This document shows positions 11,478 to 25,700 of a stretch of 64,000 bases of DNA, one piece after another; within the stretch, counting starts at the first letter, position 1, and every line of letters starts with the position of its first letter. Source of the stretch: Corbicula japonica (taxonomy: Eukaryota; Mollusca; Bivalvia; Venerida; Cyrenidae); assembly GCA_038501625.1 (NCBI GenBank), contig JAZAYU010000170.1, forward strand, positions 930,001-994,000, read 5' to 3'. The notes beneath the pieces are model-generated. The model saw nothing but the letters and a program-made list of their open reading frames with translations. It was not told the origin of the DNA and searched no databases. The position numbers and the translations under genes were made by a program.

Positions 11478-14320
11478 AATTGATTGTAAGAAGTCAAGAT
11501 AAGTGAGTACCAAACATTGTATGATCTAAAAATAGATTTAGAAACCATTTTCCTAAGCCGATTCGGTCAACACCACATAAGTCTAAAAATAGATTTTTTA
11601 GAAACGGGTTATTTTTATGTATTTACATGTATAGTGTGTCACCGATGGAAACCCAGGTATTAGAATCAACCATGGGTTTCCGGCGATAATTCTCATTGTT
11701 CAAAAAAAAGAATATCTCTTTATATCTCATGTTTTCCACTGATGTTAATAACCATGTGGACTACTTTTAATTCAAAGTTGATGTTACCCTGTTATATTTT
11801 GCTAGAAATAAAAAATATGTAGGCGCAAATATGCATATAAACTCAGGCAAAGAGAGAATACGAGTATTTACAAATCTTGGTCTATCTTTCCTATTACTGG
11901 TATATCTAAAACTGTTTTTAACTCTCCTGTTTGAGCAACCAAAAACAATAGATACAGGCAAGCTCAACCTCTGTCGAATGAAAAACAAAGTAGTATCTAT
12001 TAAATGGGACGTGAACTGGAAGTATGATATTTAAAAAAAGTTAGCTTGTTATCGTGTAGCAAGAAGGAAAACTCTTGTATGCTTCATCTTTTGAGGGTTG
12101 CTTATTATTTCGCCATGAATTATGTTTGTGCTGAGCGCGCGTCTAAATCATTTTTGGAACACCTTCAGTTTTTCACCGGAAGAAACACATAAACCGTTAT
12201 AGTATTTCGTACTTTTTGATGGTGCCATTTAAAACTGATATTTAACTCAGACAAATAAACGAAAAGTAATATTCGAGTCAGGCTAAGGGCTTTAAGTACT
12301 GGATGAAGCAAGTGAAACCACATGAACTCTAGAAAATATTGAAATATATATACGTTTATTAAAATTTTCGGTAGCATCTGTTATGTTGAAAGTGTTGGAA
12401 ACTCGAGAAATTCAAGATGGCGTCCAATATGGTCGCAAAAATGTTAACAAGTTGCAATAAAGTTACTTTACAATTAATTATTATTTACATTATTATAAGC
12501 AGAGACGTTTGAGTTTCTGTGAAAAAAAACTGTCTTTAACATTTTCTGAAGTTTATTACTATATGTTTTCTTTCTTAATAAGTTATTTACGCAAAAAAAT
12601 GTAAACAAAATCATAAAAATATGTTAAAAACATAACGAACCACTTAAAAAATAAACATTTATATATCAATATTTTCTAATAAAGAGTGTTTCAGTTGATG
12701 TTAGGAAACATATTTTAAGAGCCCACAACACTCCTCTGCACGTTCATCGATTAAAAAAAAAAATCAAAATATAAAAAACGGTACAATATCGTTCAATGAT
12801 ACTTTGCACAAATGAATGTTACAAATGTATCTTTATTTTGCACACAGTAAGACACGTTAGAAAAGTAAAGAAAACAGCTAGACCTAAAACTTTCTTAAAA
12901 TTCTATTTACATAAATTTAAAAAAAAATAAGCAATACAAAACATAACTTTAAATTCCCATGTGAATGTAATGATACTGACTTGTACTTTGTAAAGAACTT
13001 TAAAATACTAAACGAGAAATCAATGATTGTCATCCATTTTAGCGACAAGGAAGCGATCAGGAAATTGAAGGTCAAACACACTTTTACTAATATTTCGTAA
13101 AGTTTACATATGTAAATCAAGGGGAAACAAGAAATTGTTGTCAGTGTCATATTACTCATGCGTGCATTTAAAATGATGTTTTGGTTTCTTTAGTTTTTGT
13201 GAACTTTTGTAATTATTAGTTGAGAAAATTTTTAGATTTCGCTATTTTTCTTTACTGTTCTGACGTTTCTTATTATGAGTGAACGTGCAGGGGAGGAGCG
13301 TAGTAAGCCCTTAATTATGTTTTTATTACAAAAATACACCACCAATGAGCAGTTTTAATGAGACTAAAATGTGTTGGGAAGTTAAAAAAGCACCAACATA
13401 TGGAATTTTTATCATGGGAAATGATTGAAAATCCGAAAAAAACTATTTATAATTTTCAAGAACAATATTTATGCCAGTTTATGTACACAAAGCACCATTC
13501 CCTTCATGTATTGGTCATATACAGAGATCTATTAGTGTCTGTTTTTGATAGACATAAAACCATGATCATTTCTTTAAATAAGTCACATTCTTGCATTATA
13601 TACAATACAGACAAGTTTATATAAAAACAAAACTTTTCTTAAACAAATGACATGAGACTTACGATAGTAGGTCCAAGTTTTTATCAGGTAAAACATGAAG
13701 CATGTAATATTCTAAACTGCATGCTATAAGTTGTGCAGATGTGTGGGTTTATACATAGGAGAATGATTTTATAAAAGTAGGAATTCAACGTATAATGTTT
13801 AGTTTACTATCTGCAGACATTTTCAAAAATTTATTGTCAATTTCCTTGCTGATTCATAAAATAACTTGAATAAAATCGACTATATTAATATATGTTTTTG
13901 ATCTTCAATGCTTTAGGACATATTCTATTATTTATAGTAATTCTCATTTGGCTACTCTCAATCCGTATTAGTTCAACAAAGCATCTAAACTGAAACAATG
14001 CAGATCTGCTTGTTTGACGTTATAATTCAAACATACTTTTCCGTACTTGTAATACCTAATTAAAAGTCCTTATACTATGTTCTCGTTTTTACCATATGTT
14101 TTTTTGAGTACAATTCAACGTAGGTAAAGAAGAAAGAGGTCATTTATCGAAGCTTAATTATCTCCGTTTTCTTGAAGAAAATATGGCTTATTTTACATGA
14201 TCTACCAGCAAAGTGTAAACATCTACCAGCAGGATGTAATCGATACTCAAATACTATCTTACAAAATATTTGTTCTAGGACTAATTTTAAGTACTAGTAG
14301 TTTTTCTTGCTCTTTATTGT
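11478..14320. other. AT-rich intergenic DNA
   Basis: Both strands show only short open frames without recognisable motifs. There are many homopolymer A/T runs, and nothing repeated at a scale I can define. Confidence 0.45.
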
Positions 14321-14353
14321 TCTTGCATTTGAAATTCAATTTCCATACCCCTC

Positions 14354-14390
14354 CCCACTCACTCATTAACTTTCATATACCACATTGGTG
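14354..14390 (+). repeat. Left copy of direct repeat flanking the foldback block
   Basis: 'cactcactcattaac' followed by 'catataccacattggtg'. The same phrase, with a few changes, recurs in the same orientation at 31924-31960, 17.57 kb downstream and just outside the foldback satellite. The similarity extends weakly to the left of both copies. Confidence 0.6.
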
Positions 14391-14522
14391 ATCTTTGTTG
14401 TCACAGATTATCATATGTTGTCACTCATTTTCATTAATAGTTTTTGCAAACATGCTCCTTGGATAAAGAAATGCAAAAAGATTTTTAAAGTTGTTTTTTT
14501 CGTTAAAAGTTTGGTTATAAGT

Positions 14523-14644
14523 ATCTTGCATGAGTGTGAGGGGAAGATGGAAAAATCTGCCACCGAGGGAGAACTGTTTTGCGGGAACGAGGCTCACCCG
14601 AGATGACAGATTTTTCTATCTTGACCGAATTTTCCATGCAAGAT
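14523..14644. mobile_element. 122-bp palindromic MITE-like element
   Basis: The ends are atcttgcatg and its inverse catgcaagat. Behind them, 'gatggaaaaatctgcc' pairs with 'gacagatttttctatc'. There is no coding capacity. It lies just outside the left end of the foldback satellite. Confidence 0.55.
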
Positions 14645-14731
14645 TCTTTTTCTTGCATACCTTTTACTGTTTTTAACATTTGTGTACTATGGAAGCATAT
14701 TTGTGCCACAACTTAACACATAAAATAACGT

Positions 14732-15303
14732 GAAAATAATGGAGGATTTCGCAAAAAAAGTTTTTTCCGCGAAAACATCCATATTTTCACGACAAAAAAA
14801 GTTATATTAACACGAATTTATTTCTGTTAGTGCTCTAAACTGCCACAACATAAAGATAAAGTTTTCATGTAAATAATGGAGGATTTCACGAAAACACATA
14901 CCTTTTCACGAAACCTTAAAAATTTCACGAAAGATATTTTTGCATGAAAATAATGGAAGATTTCACAAAATCAGATTTCGTGAAACGAAAAACAGATAAC
15001 TTTTCATGGAAGCGTAACAATTTCACGAAAGATGCCAGTTATATAAAAATTATGGAAGCATATTTGTGCCACAACTTAACCACATAAAATAACATGAGAA
15101 TAATGGATGTTTTCGCGAAAAAAAGGTATCTGTTTTCGAGAAAAAAAATCTGTTTCGTAAAATCCTCCATTATTTTCATGGATACTATATTGAGGCAATT
15201 TAGAGCATTATCAGGAATAAATTCGTGTAAATTTCTTTCGTGTGTAATTTATCTGTTTTCGCGAAAAAAACAACTTTTTTGCGAAATCCTCCATTTTTTT
15301 CAG
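14732..15303. repeat. Nested palindromic insert at the left end of the foldback element
   Basis: This segment is present at the left end and missing from the right end of the foldback structure. Its left edge 'ataatggaggatttcgc' is mirrored at the right edge by 'gcgaaatcctccatt'. Inside are several 'aataatgga(g/a)gatttc(a/g)cgaaa' repeats, plus a second copy of the outer terminal sequence at 15051-15100. The ORF at 15094-15327 is an artefact of it. Confidence 0.55.
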
Positions 15304-15390
15304 GTGTGTGAAGTTGGCAATGAGTAATGAGTAGGGAATTGGATATTCAATATCCAGCTGAAATCGAATCTACTGCCAGCAGTGAGTTGG
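15303..15390 (+). repeat. Inner terminal inverted repeat, left copy
   Basis: It runs from 'ggtgtgtgaagttggc' through 'aatgagtaatgagtaggg' and the hairpin GGATATTCAATATCC to the first satellite unit. The mirror copy at 31563-31650 is nearly identical in reverse complement, differing by about one to three positions. Confidence 0.85.
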
Positions 15391-18300
15391 GTATTCGCCT
15401 TACACACACAGCGAATACCCTAATGAGATCGAATCCACAGCCAGCTGTGAGTTGGGTATTCGTTCTACACTGACAGCGAATACCCTAATGAGATCGAATC
15501 CACAGCCAGCTGTGAGTTGGGTATTCGCTCTACACTAACAGCAAATACCCTAATGAGATCGAATCCACAGCCAGCAGTGAGTTGGGTATTCGCTTTACAC
15601 ACACAGCGAATACCCTAATGAGATCGAATCCACAGCAAGATGTGAGTTGGGTATTCGTTCTACACTGACAGTGAATACCCTAATGAGATCGAATCCACAG
15701 CCAGCTGTGAGTTGGGTATTCGTTCTACACTGACAGCGAATACCCTAATGAGATCGAATCCACAGCCAGCTGTGAGTTGGGTATTCGCTTTACACACACA
15801 GCGAATACCCTAATGAGATCGAATCCACAGCAAGATGTGAGTTGGGTATTCGTTCTACACTGACAGTGAATACACTAATGAGATCGAATCCACAGCCAGC
15901 TGTGAGTTGGGTATTCGTTCTACACTGACAGCGAATACCCTAATGAGATCGAATCCACAGCCAGCAGTGAGTTGGGTATTCGCTTTACACACACAGCGAA
16001 TACCCTAATGAGACCGAATCCACAGCAAGATGTGAGTTGGGTATTCGTTCTACACTGACAGTGAATACCCTAATGAGATCGAATCCACAGCCAGCTGTGA
16101 GTTGGGTATTCGCTCTACACTGACAGCGAATACACTAATGAGATCGAATCCACAGCCAGCAGTGAGTTGGATATTCGCTTTACACACACAGCGAATACCC
16201 TAATGAGATCGAATCCACAGCCAGCTGTGAGTTGGGTATTCGCTTTACACAAACAGCGAATACCCTAATGAGATCGAATCCACTGCCTGCTGTGAGTTGG
16301 GTATTCGCTTTGCACAAATAGCGAATACCCTAATGAGATCGAATCCTAAGCCAGCTGTGAGATGGGTATTCGTTCTACACTGACAGCGAATACCGTAATG
16401 AGATCGAATCCACAGCCAGCTGTGAGTTGGGTATTCGTTCTACACTGACAGCGAATACCCTTATGAGATCGAATCAACTGCCAGCAGTGACTTGGGTATT
16501 CGCTTTACACACACAGCGAATACCCTAATGAGATCGAATCCACAGCCAGCTGTGAGTTGGGTATTCGTTCTACACTGACAGCGAATACCCTAATGAGATC
16601 GAATCCACAGCCAGCTGTGAGTTGGATATTCGCTCTACACTGACAGCGAATACCCTAATGAGATCGAATCCACAGCCAGCAGTGAGTTGGATATTCGCTT
16701 TACACACACAGCGAATACCCTAATAAGATCGAATCCACAGCCAGCAGTGAGTTGGGTATTCGCTTTACACAAACAGCGAATACCCTAATGAGATCGCATC
16801 CACTGCCAGCAGTGAGTTGGGTATTCGCTTTGCACAAACAGCGAATACCCTTATGAGATCGTATCCACAGCCAGCTGTGAGTTGGGTATTCGTTCTACAC
16901 TGACAGCGAATACCCTAACGAGATCGAATCCACAGCCAGCTGTGCGTTGGGTATTCGTTCTACACTGACAGCGAATACCCTAATGAGATCGAATCCACAG
17001 CCAGCTGTGAATTGGGTATTCGTTCTACACTGACAGCGAATACCCTAATGAGATCAAATCCACTGCCAGCTGTGAGTTGGGTATTCGCTTTGCACAAACA
17101 GCAAATACCCTAATGAGATCGAATCCACAGCCAGCTTTGAGTTGGGTATTCGCTTTACACACACAGCGAATATCCTAATGAGATACAAATCCACAGCCAG
17201 CAGTGAGTTACAGCGAATACCCTAATGAGATCGAATCAACTGCCAGCAGTAAATGGGTATTCGCTTTACACACACAGCGAATACCCTAATGAGATCGAAT
17301 CCACAGCCAGCTGTGAGTTGGGTATTCGTTCTACACTGACAGCGAATACCCTAATGAGATCGAATCCACAGCCATCTGTGAGTTGGGTATTCGTTCTACA
17401 TCGACAGCGAATACCCTAATGAGATCGAATCCACTGCCAGCAGTGAATTGGGTATTCGCTTTACACACACAGCGAATATCATAATGAGATACAAATCCAC
17501 AGCCAGCAGTGAGTTAGGTATTCGTTTTACACAAACAGCGAATACCCAAATGAGATCGAATCCACTGCCAGCTGTGAGTTGGGTATTCGCTTTGCACAAA
17601 CAGAGAATACCCTAATGAGATCGAATCAACAGCCAGCTGTGCGTTGGGTATTCGTTCTACACTAACAGCGAATACCCTAATAAGATCGAATCCACAGCCA
17701 GCTGTGAGTTGGGTATTCGTTCTACACCGATAGCGAATACCCTAATGAGATCGAATCAACTGCCAGCAGTGAGTTGGGGATTCGCTTTGCACAAACAGCG
17801 AATACCCTAATGAGATCGAATCCACTGCCAGCAGTGAGTTGGGTATTCGGTCTACAATGACAGCGAATACCCTAATGAGATCGAATCCACAGCCAGCTGT
17901 GAGTTGGGTATTCGTTCTACACACAAAGCGAATACCCTAATGAGATCGAATCCACAGCCACCAGTGAGTTGGGTATTCGCTTTACACAAACAGCGAATAC
18001 CCTAATGAGATCGAATCCACAGCCAGCTGTGAGTTGGGTATTCGTTCTACCCTGACAGCGAATACCCTAATAAGATTGAATCCACAACCAGCTGTGAGTT
18101 GGGTATTCGTTCTACACACACAGCGAATACCCTAATGAGATCAAATCCATAGCCAGCAGTGAGTTGGGTATTCGCTTTACACACACAGCGAATACCCTAA
18201 TGAGATCGAATCCACTGCCAGCAGTGAGTTGGGTATTCGTTCTACACCGACAGCGAATACCCTAATGAGATCAAATCCACTGCCAGCAGTGAGTTGGGTA

Positions 18301-21300
18301 TTCGTTCTTCAATGACAGCGAATACCCTAATGAGATCGAATCTACTGCCAGATGTGAGTTGGGTATTCGCTTTGCACAAACAGCGAATACCCTAATGAGA
18401 TCGAATCCACAGCCAGCTGTGAGTTGGGTATTCGTTCTACACTGACAGCGAATACCCTTATGAGATCGAATCCACAGCCAGCTGTGAGTTGGGTATTCGT
18501 TCTACCCTGACAGCGAATACCCTAATAAGATCGAATCAACAGCCACCTGTTAGTTGGGTATTCGTTCTACACCGACAGCGAATACCCTAATGAGATCGAA
18601 TCCACTGCCAGCAGTGAGTTGGGTATTCGTTCTACAATGACAGCGAATACCCTAATGAGATCGAATCCACAGCCAGCTGTGTGTTGGGTATTCGTTCTAC
18701 ACTGACAGCCAATCCCTAATGAGATCGAATCCACAACCAGCTGTGAGTTGGGTATTCGTTCTACACACACAGCGAATACCCTAATGAGATCGAATCCATA
18801 GCCAGCAGTGAGTTGGGTATTCGCTTTACACAAACAGCGAATACCCTAATGAGATCGAATCCACAGCCAGCTGTGAGTTGGGTATTCGTTCTACCCTGAC
18901 AGCGAATACCCTAATGAGATCGAATCCACAGCCAGCTGTGAGTTGGGTATTCGCTCTACACTGACAGCGAATACACTAATGAGATCGAATCCAGAGCCAG
19001 CAGTGAGTTGGATATTCGCTTTACACACACAGCGAATACCCTAATGAGATCGAATCCACAGCCAGCTGTGAGTTGGGTATTCGCTTTTCACAAACAGCGA
19101 ATACCCTAATGAGATCGAATCCACTGCCTGCTGTGAGTTGGGTATTCGCTTTGCACAAACAGCGAATACCCTAATGAGATCGAATCCACAGCCAGCTGTG
19201 AGATGGGTATTCGTTCTACACTGACAGCGAATACCCTAATGACATCGAATCCACAGCCAGCTGTGAGATGGGTATTCGTTCTACACTGACAGCGAATACC
19301 CTAATGAGATCGAATCCACAGCCAGCTGTGAGTTGGGTATTCGTTCTACACTGACATCGAATACCCTAATGAGATCGAATCCACAGCCAGCTGTGAGTTG
19401 GATATTCGCTCTACACTGACAGCGAATACCCTAATGAGATCGAATCCACAGCCAGCAGTGAGTTGGATATTCGCTTTACACACACAGCGAATACCCTAAT
19501 GCGATCGAATCCACAGCCACCAGTGAGTTGGGTATTCGCTTTACACAAACAGCGAATACCCTAATGAGATCGCATCCACTGCCAGCAGTGAGTTGGGTAT
19601 TCGCTTTGCACAAACAGCGAATACCCTTATGAGATCGAATCCACAGCCAGCTGTGAGTTGGGTATTCGTTCTACACTGACAGCGAATACCCTAATGAGAT
19701 CGAATCTACAGCTAGCTGTGCGTTGGGTATTCGTTCTACATTGACAGCGAATACCCTAATGAGATCGAATCCAAAGCCAGCTGTGAATTGGGTTTTTGTT
19801 CTACACTGACAGCGAATACCCTAATGAGATCGAATCCACTGCCAGCTGTGAGTTGGGTATTCGCTTTACACAAACAGCGAATACCCTTATGAGATCGATT
19901 CCACAGCCAGCTGTGAGTTGGGTATTCGCTTTACACACACAGCGAATATCCTAATGAGATACAAATCCACAGCCAGCAGTGAGTTACAGCGAATACACAA
20001 ATGAGATCGAATCAACTGCCAGCAGTGAGTTGGGTATTCGCTTTACACACACAGCGAATCCCTAATGAGATCGAATCCACAGCCAGCTGTGAGTTGGGTA
20101 TTCGTTCTACACTGACAGCGAATACCCTAATGAGATCGAATCCACAGCCAGCTGTGAGTTGGGTATTCGTTCTAAACTGACTGCGAATACCCTAATGAGA
20201 TCGAATCCACTGCCAGCTGTGAGTTCGGTATTCGCTTTGCACACACAGCGAATACCCTAATGAGATCGAATCCACAGCCAGCTGTGAGTTGGGTATTCGT
20301 TTTTCCCTGACCGCGAATACCCTAATGAGATCGAATCCACAGACTTCTGTGAGTTGGGTATTCGTTCTACACTGACAGCAAACACCCTAATGAGATAGAA
20401 TCCACTGCCAGCAGTGAGTTGGGTATTCGTTCTACACTGACAGCGAATACCCTAATGAGATCGAATCCACAGCCAGCTGTGAGTTGGGTATTCGTTCTAC
20501 ACTGACAGCGAATACCCTTATGAGATCGAATCCACAGCCATCTGTGAGTTGGGTATTCGTTCTACACCGACAGCGAATACCCTAATGAGGTCGAATCCAC
20601 TGCCAGCAGTAAGTTGGGTATTCGCTTTACACACACAGCGAATATCATAATGAGATACAAATCCACAGCCAGCAGTGAGTTAGGTATTCGCTTTACACAA
20701 ACAGCGAATACCCTAATGAGATCGAATCCACTGCCAGCTGTGAGTTGGGTATTCGCTTTGCACAAACAGCGAATACCCTAATGAGATCGAATCCACAGCC
20801 AGCTGTGCGTTGGGTATTCCTTCTACACTAACAGCGAATACCCTAATAAGATCGAATCCACAGCCAGCTGTGAGTTGGGTATTCGTTCTACACCGATAGC
20901 GAATACCCTAATGAGATCGAATCAACTGCCCGCAGTGAGTTGGGTATTCGCTTTGCACAAACAGCGAATACTCTAATGAGATCAAATCCACTGCCAACAG
21001 TGAGTTGGGTATTCGTTCTACAATGACAGCGAATACCCTAATGAGATCGAATCCACAGCCAGCTGTGAGTTGGGTATTCGTTCTACACACAAAGCGAATA
21101 CCCTAATGAGATCGAATCCAATGCCACCAGTGAGTTGGGTATTCGCTTTACACAAACAGCGAATACCCTAATGAGATCGAATCCACAGCCAGCTGTGAGT
21201 TGGGTATTCGTTCTACCCTGACAGTGAATACCCTAATAAGATTGAATCCACAACCAGCTGTGAGTTGGGTATTCGTTCTACACACACAGCGAATACCCTA

Positions 21301-22773
21301 ATGAGATCAAATCCAAACCAGCAGTGAGTTGGGTACTCGCTTTACACAAACAGCGAATACCCTAATGAGATCGAATCCACTGCCAGCAGTGAGTTGGGTA
21401 TTCGTTCTACACCGACAGCGAATACTCTAATGAGATCAAATCCACTGCCAGCAGTGACTTGGGTATTCATTCTTCAATGACAGCGAATACCCTAATGAGA
21501 TCGTATCGAATGCCAGATGTGAGTTGGGTATTCGCTTTACACAAACAGCGAATACCCTAATGAGATCGAATCCACTGCCAGCAGTGAGTTGGGTATTCGT
21601 TCTACACACACAGCGAATACCCTAATGAGATCGAATCCATAGCCAGCAGTGAGTTGGGTATTCGCTTTACACAAACAGCGAATACCCTTATGAGATCGAA
21701 TCCACAGCCAGCTGTGAGCTGGGTATTCGTTCTACCCTGACAGCGAATACCCTAATGAGATCGAATCCACAGCCAGCAGTGAGTTGGGTATTCGTTCTAC
21801 AATGACAGCGAATACCCTAATGAGATCGAATCCACTGCCAGATGTGAGTTGGGTATTCGCTTTGCACAAGCAAATACCCTAATGAGATCGAATCCACAGC
21901 CAGCTGTGAGTTAGGTATTCGATTTACACAAACAACCAATACACTAATGAGATCGAATCCACAGCCAGCTGTGAGTTGGGTATTCGTTCTACACACACAC
22001 CGAATACCTTAATGAGATCGAATCCACAGCCAGCAGTGAGTTGGGTATTCGCTTTACACAAACAGCGAATAACCTAATGAGATCGAATCCACAGCAAGCT
22101 GTGAGTTGGGTATTCGTTCTACCCTGACAGCGAATACCCTAATGAGATCGAATCCACTGCCAGCAGTGAGTTGGGTATTCCTTCTACAATGACAGCGAAT
22201 ACCCTAATGAGATCGAACCCACTGCCAGCAGTGAGTTGGGTATTCACTTTACACACACAGCGAATATCCTAATGAGATCAAATCCACAGCCAGCAGTGAG
22301 TTGGGTATTCGCTTTACACAAACAGCGAATACCCTAATGAGATCGAATCCACAGCCAGCTGTGAGTTGGGTATTCGCATTGAACAAACAGCGAATACCCT
22401 AATGAGATCGAATCCAAAACCAGCTGTGAGTTGGGTATTCGTTCTACACTGACTGCGAATACCCTAATGAGATCGAATCCACAGCCAGCCGTGAGTTGGG
22501 TATTCGTTCTACACTGACAGCGAATACCCTAATGAGATCGAATCCACTGCCAGCAGTGAGTTGGGTATTCGCTTTACACACACAGCGAATACCCTAATGA
22601 GATCGAATCCACTGCCAGCTGTGAGTTAAGTATTCGCTTTGCACAAACAGCGAATACCCTAATGAGATCGAATCCACAGCCAGCTGTGAGTTGGGTATTC
22701 GTTCTACACATACAGCGAATACCCTAATGAAATCGAATCAACAGCCAGCAATGAGTTGGGTATTCGCTTTACA
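15360..22773 (+). repeat. 65-bp satellite, forward arm (~114 units)
   Basis: The unit reads GCGAATACCCTAATGAGATC, then GAATCCACAGCCAGCTGTGA, then GTTGGGTATTCG, then a ~13-base variable segment. Each unit holds two palindromes: CACAG-CCAG-CTGTG, and GGGTATTCGC/GCGAATACCC around the variable loop. A large internal duplication is visible: landmarks at 16126, 16792 and 17396 recur at 18967, 19568 and 20562, offsets of 2841, 2776 and 3166 bases. The differences are whole numbers of 65. A few units are truncated (near 17205 and 19983). Not coding. Confidence 0.95.
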
Positions 22774-22794
22774 CAAACAGCGAATACCCAACTC
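22753..22794. repeat. Orientation switch point inside a satellite hairpin
   Basis: The last forward unit runs GAGTTGGGTATTCGC, a 12-base loop (tttacacaaaca), then GCGAATACCCAACTC, after which all units are reversed. The switch is thus centred at about 22,773 in the loop of the unit's own palindrome, and no foreign sequence marks the junction. Confidence 0.85.
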
Positions 22795-25700
22795 ACTGCT
22801 GGCAGTGCATTCCATCTCATTATGTTATTCGCTGTCAGTGTAGAACGAATACCCAACTCACAGCTGGCTGTGGATTCGATCTCATTAGGGTATTCGCTGT
22901 CTGTGCAAAGCGAATACCCAACTCACAGCTGGCAGTTGACTCGATCTCATTAGGGTATTCGCTGTTTGTGTAAAGCGAATAGCCAACTCACTTCTGGCTG
23001 TGGATTCGATCTCATTAGGATATTCGCTGTGTGTGTAAAGCGAATACCCAACTCACTGCTGGCAGTGGATTCGATCTCATTAGTGTATTCGCTGTCATTG
23101 TAGAACGAATACCCAACTCACTGATGGCAGTGGATTCGATCTCATTAGGGTATTCGCTGTCGGTGTAGAACGAATACCCAACTCACAGATGGCTGTGGAT
23201 TCGATCTCATTAGGGTATTCGCTGTCAGGATAGAAAAAATACTCAACTCACAGCTTGCTGTGGATTCGATCTGATTAGGGTATTCGTTGTTTGTGTAAAG
23301 CGAATACCCAACTCACTGCTGGGTCTGGATTCGATCTCATTAGTGTATTCGCTGTGTATGCAGAACGAATACCCAACTCACAGCTGGCTGTGGATTCGAT
23401 CTCATAATGGTATTCGCTGTTTGTATCAAGGGAATACCCAACTCACAGCTGGCAGTGGACTCGATCTCATTAGGGTATTCGCTGTTTGTGTAAAGCGAAT
23501 ACCCAACACACTGCTGGCTGTGGATTCGATCTCATTAGGATATTCGCTGTGTGTGTAAAGCGAATACCCAACTCACTGCTGGCAGCGGATTCGATCTCAT
23601 TAGGGTATTCGCTGTCGTTGTGGAACGAATACCCAGCTCACTGCTGGCAGTGGATTCGATCTCATTAGGGTATTCGCTGTCAGTGAAGAACGAATACCCA
23701 ACTCACAGATTGCTGTGGATTCGATTTCATTAGGGTATTCGCTGTCAGGGTAGAACGAATATCGAACTCACAGCTAGCTGTGGGTTCGATCTCATTAGGG
23801 TATTCGCTGTTTGTGTAAAGCAAATATCCAACTCACTGCTGGCTGTGGATTCGATTTCATTAGGGTATTCGCTGTGTGTGTAAAGCGAATACCAAACTCA
23901 CTGCTGGCAGTGGATTCGATCTCATTAGGGTATTCGCTGTCAGTGTAGAACGAATACCCAACTCACAGCTGGCTGTAGATTCGATCTCATTAGGGTATTC
24001 GCTGTCAGTGTAGAACGAATACCCAACTCACAGCTTGCTGTGGATTCGATCTCATTAGGGTATTCGCTGTCAGGGTAGAACGAATACTCAACTCACAGCT
24101 GGCTGTGGATTCGATCTCATTAGGGTATTCGCTGTTTGTGTAAAGCGAATACTCAACTCACTGCTGGATGTGGATTCGATCTCATTAGGGTATTCGCTGT
24201 GTGTGTAGAACGAAAACCCAACTCACAGCTGGCTGTGGATTCGATCTCATTAGGGTATTCGCTGTCAGTGTAGAACGAATACCCAACTCACAGCTGGCTG
24301 TGCATTCGATCTCATTAGGGTATTCGCTGTTTGTGCAAAGCGAATACCCAACTCACAGCTGGCAGTGGATTCGATCTCCTTAGGGTATTCGCTGTCAGTG
24401 TAGAACGAATACCCAACTAACAGCTGGCTGTGGATTCGATCTCATTAGGATATTCGCTGTCAGTGTAGAACGAATACCCAGCTGACAGCTGGCTGTGGAT
24501 TCGATCTCATTAGGGTATTCGCTGTCAGTGTAGAACGAATACCCAACTCACAGCTGGCTGTGGATTCGATCTCATTAGGGTTTTCGCTGTTTGTGCAAAG
24601 CGAAAACCCAACTCACAGCTGGCAGTGGATTCGATCTCATTAGGGTATTCGCTGTGTGTGTAAAGCGAATACCCTACTCACTGCTGGCTGTGGATTCGAT
24701 CTCATTAGGGTATTCGCTGTGTGTGTAAAGCGAATACCCACCTCACTGCTGGCTGTGGATTCGATCTCATTAGGGTATTCGCTGTGTGTGTAAAGCGAAT
24801 ACCCGACTCACTCCTGGCAGTGGATTCGATCTCATTATGTTATTCGCTGTCAGTGTAGAACGAATACCCAACTCACAGCTGGCTGTGGATTCGATCTCAT
24901 TAGGGTATTCGCTGTCGTTGTGGAACGAATACCCAGCTCACTGCTGGCAGTGGATTCGATCTCATTAGGGTATTCGCTGTCAGTGAAGAACGAATACCCA
25001 ACTCACAGATCGCTGTGGATTCGATTTCATTAGGGTATTCGCTGTGTGTGTAGAACGAATATCGAACTCACAGCTGGCTGTGGGTTCGATCTCATTAGGG
25101 TATTCGCTGTTTGTGTAAAGCAAATATCCAACTCAATGCTGGCTGGGAATTCGATCTCATTAGGGTATTCGCTGTGTGTGTAAAGCGAATACCCAACTCA
25201 CTGCTGGGAGTGGATTCGATCTCATTAGGGTATTCGCTGTCGGTGTAGGACGAATACCCAACTCACAGCTTGCTGTGGATTCGATCTCATTAGGGTATTC
25301 GCTGTCAGCGTTGAACGAATACTCAACTCACAGCTGGCTGTGTATTCGATCTCATTAGGGTATTCGCTGTCAGTGTAGAACGAATACCCAACTCACAGCT
25401 GGCTGTAGATTCGATCTCATTAGGGTATTCGCTGTCAGTGTAGAACGAATACCCAACTCACAGCTTGCTGTGGATTCGATCTCATTAGGGTATTCGCTGT
25501 CAGGGTAGAACGAATACTCAACTCACAGCTGGCTGTGGATTCGATCTCATTAGGGTATTCGCTGTTTGTGTAAAGCGAATACTCAACTCACTGCTGGATG
25601 TGGATTCGATCTCATTAGGGTATTCGCTGTGTGTGTAGAACGAAAACCCAACTCACAGCTGGCTGTGGATTCGATCTCATTAGGGTATTCGCTGTCAGTG

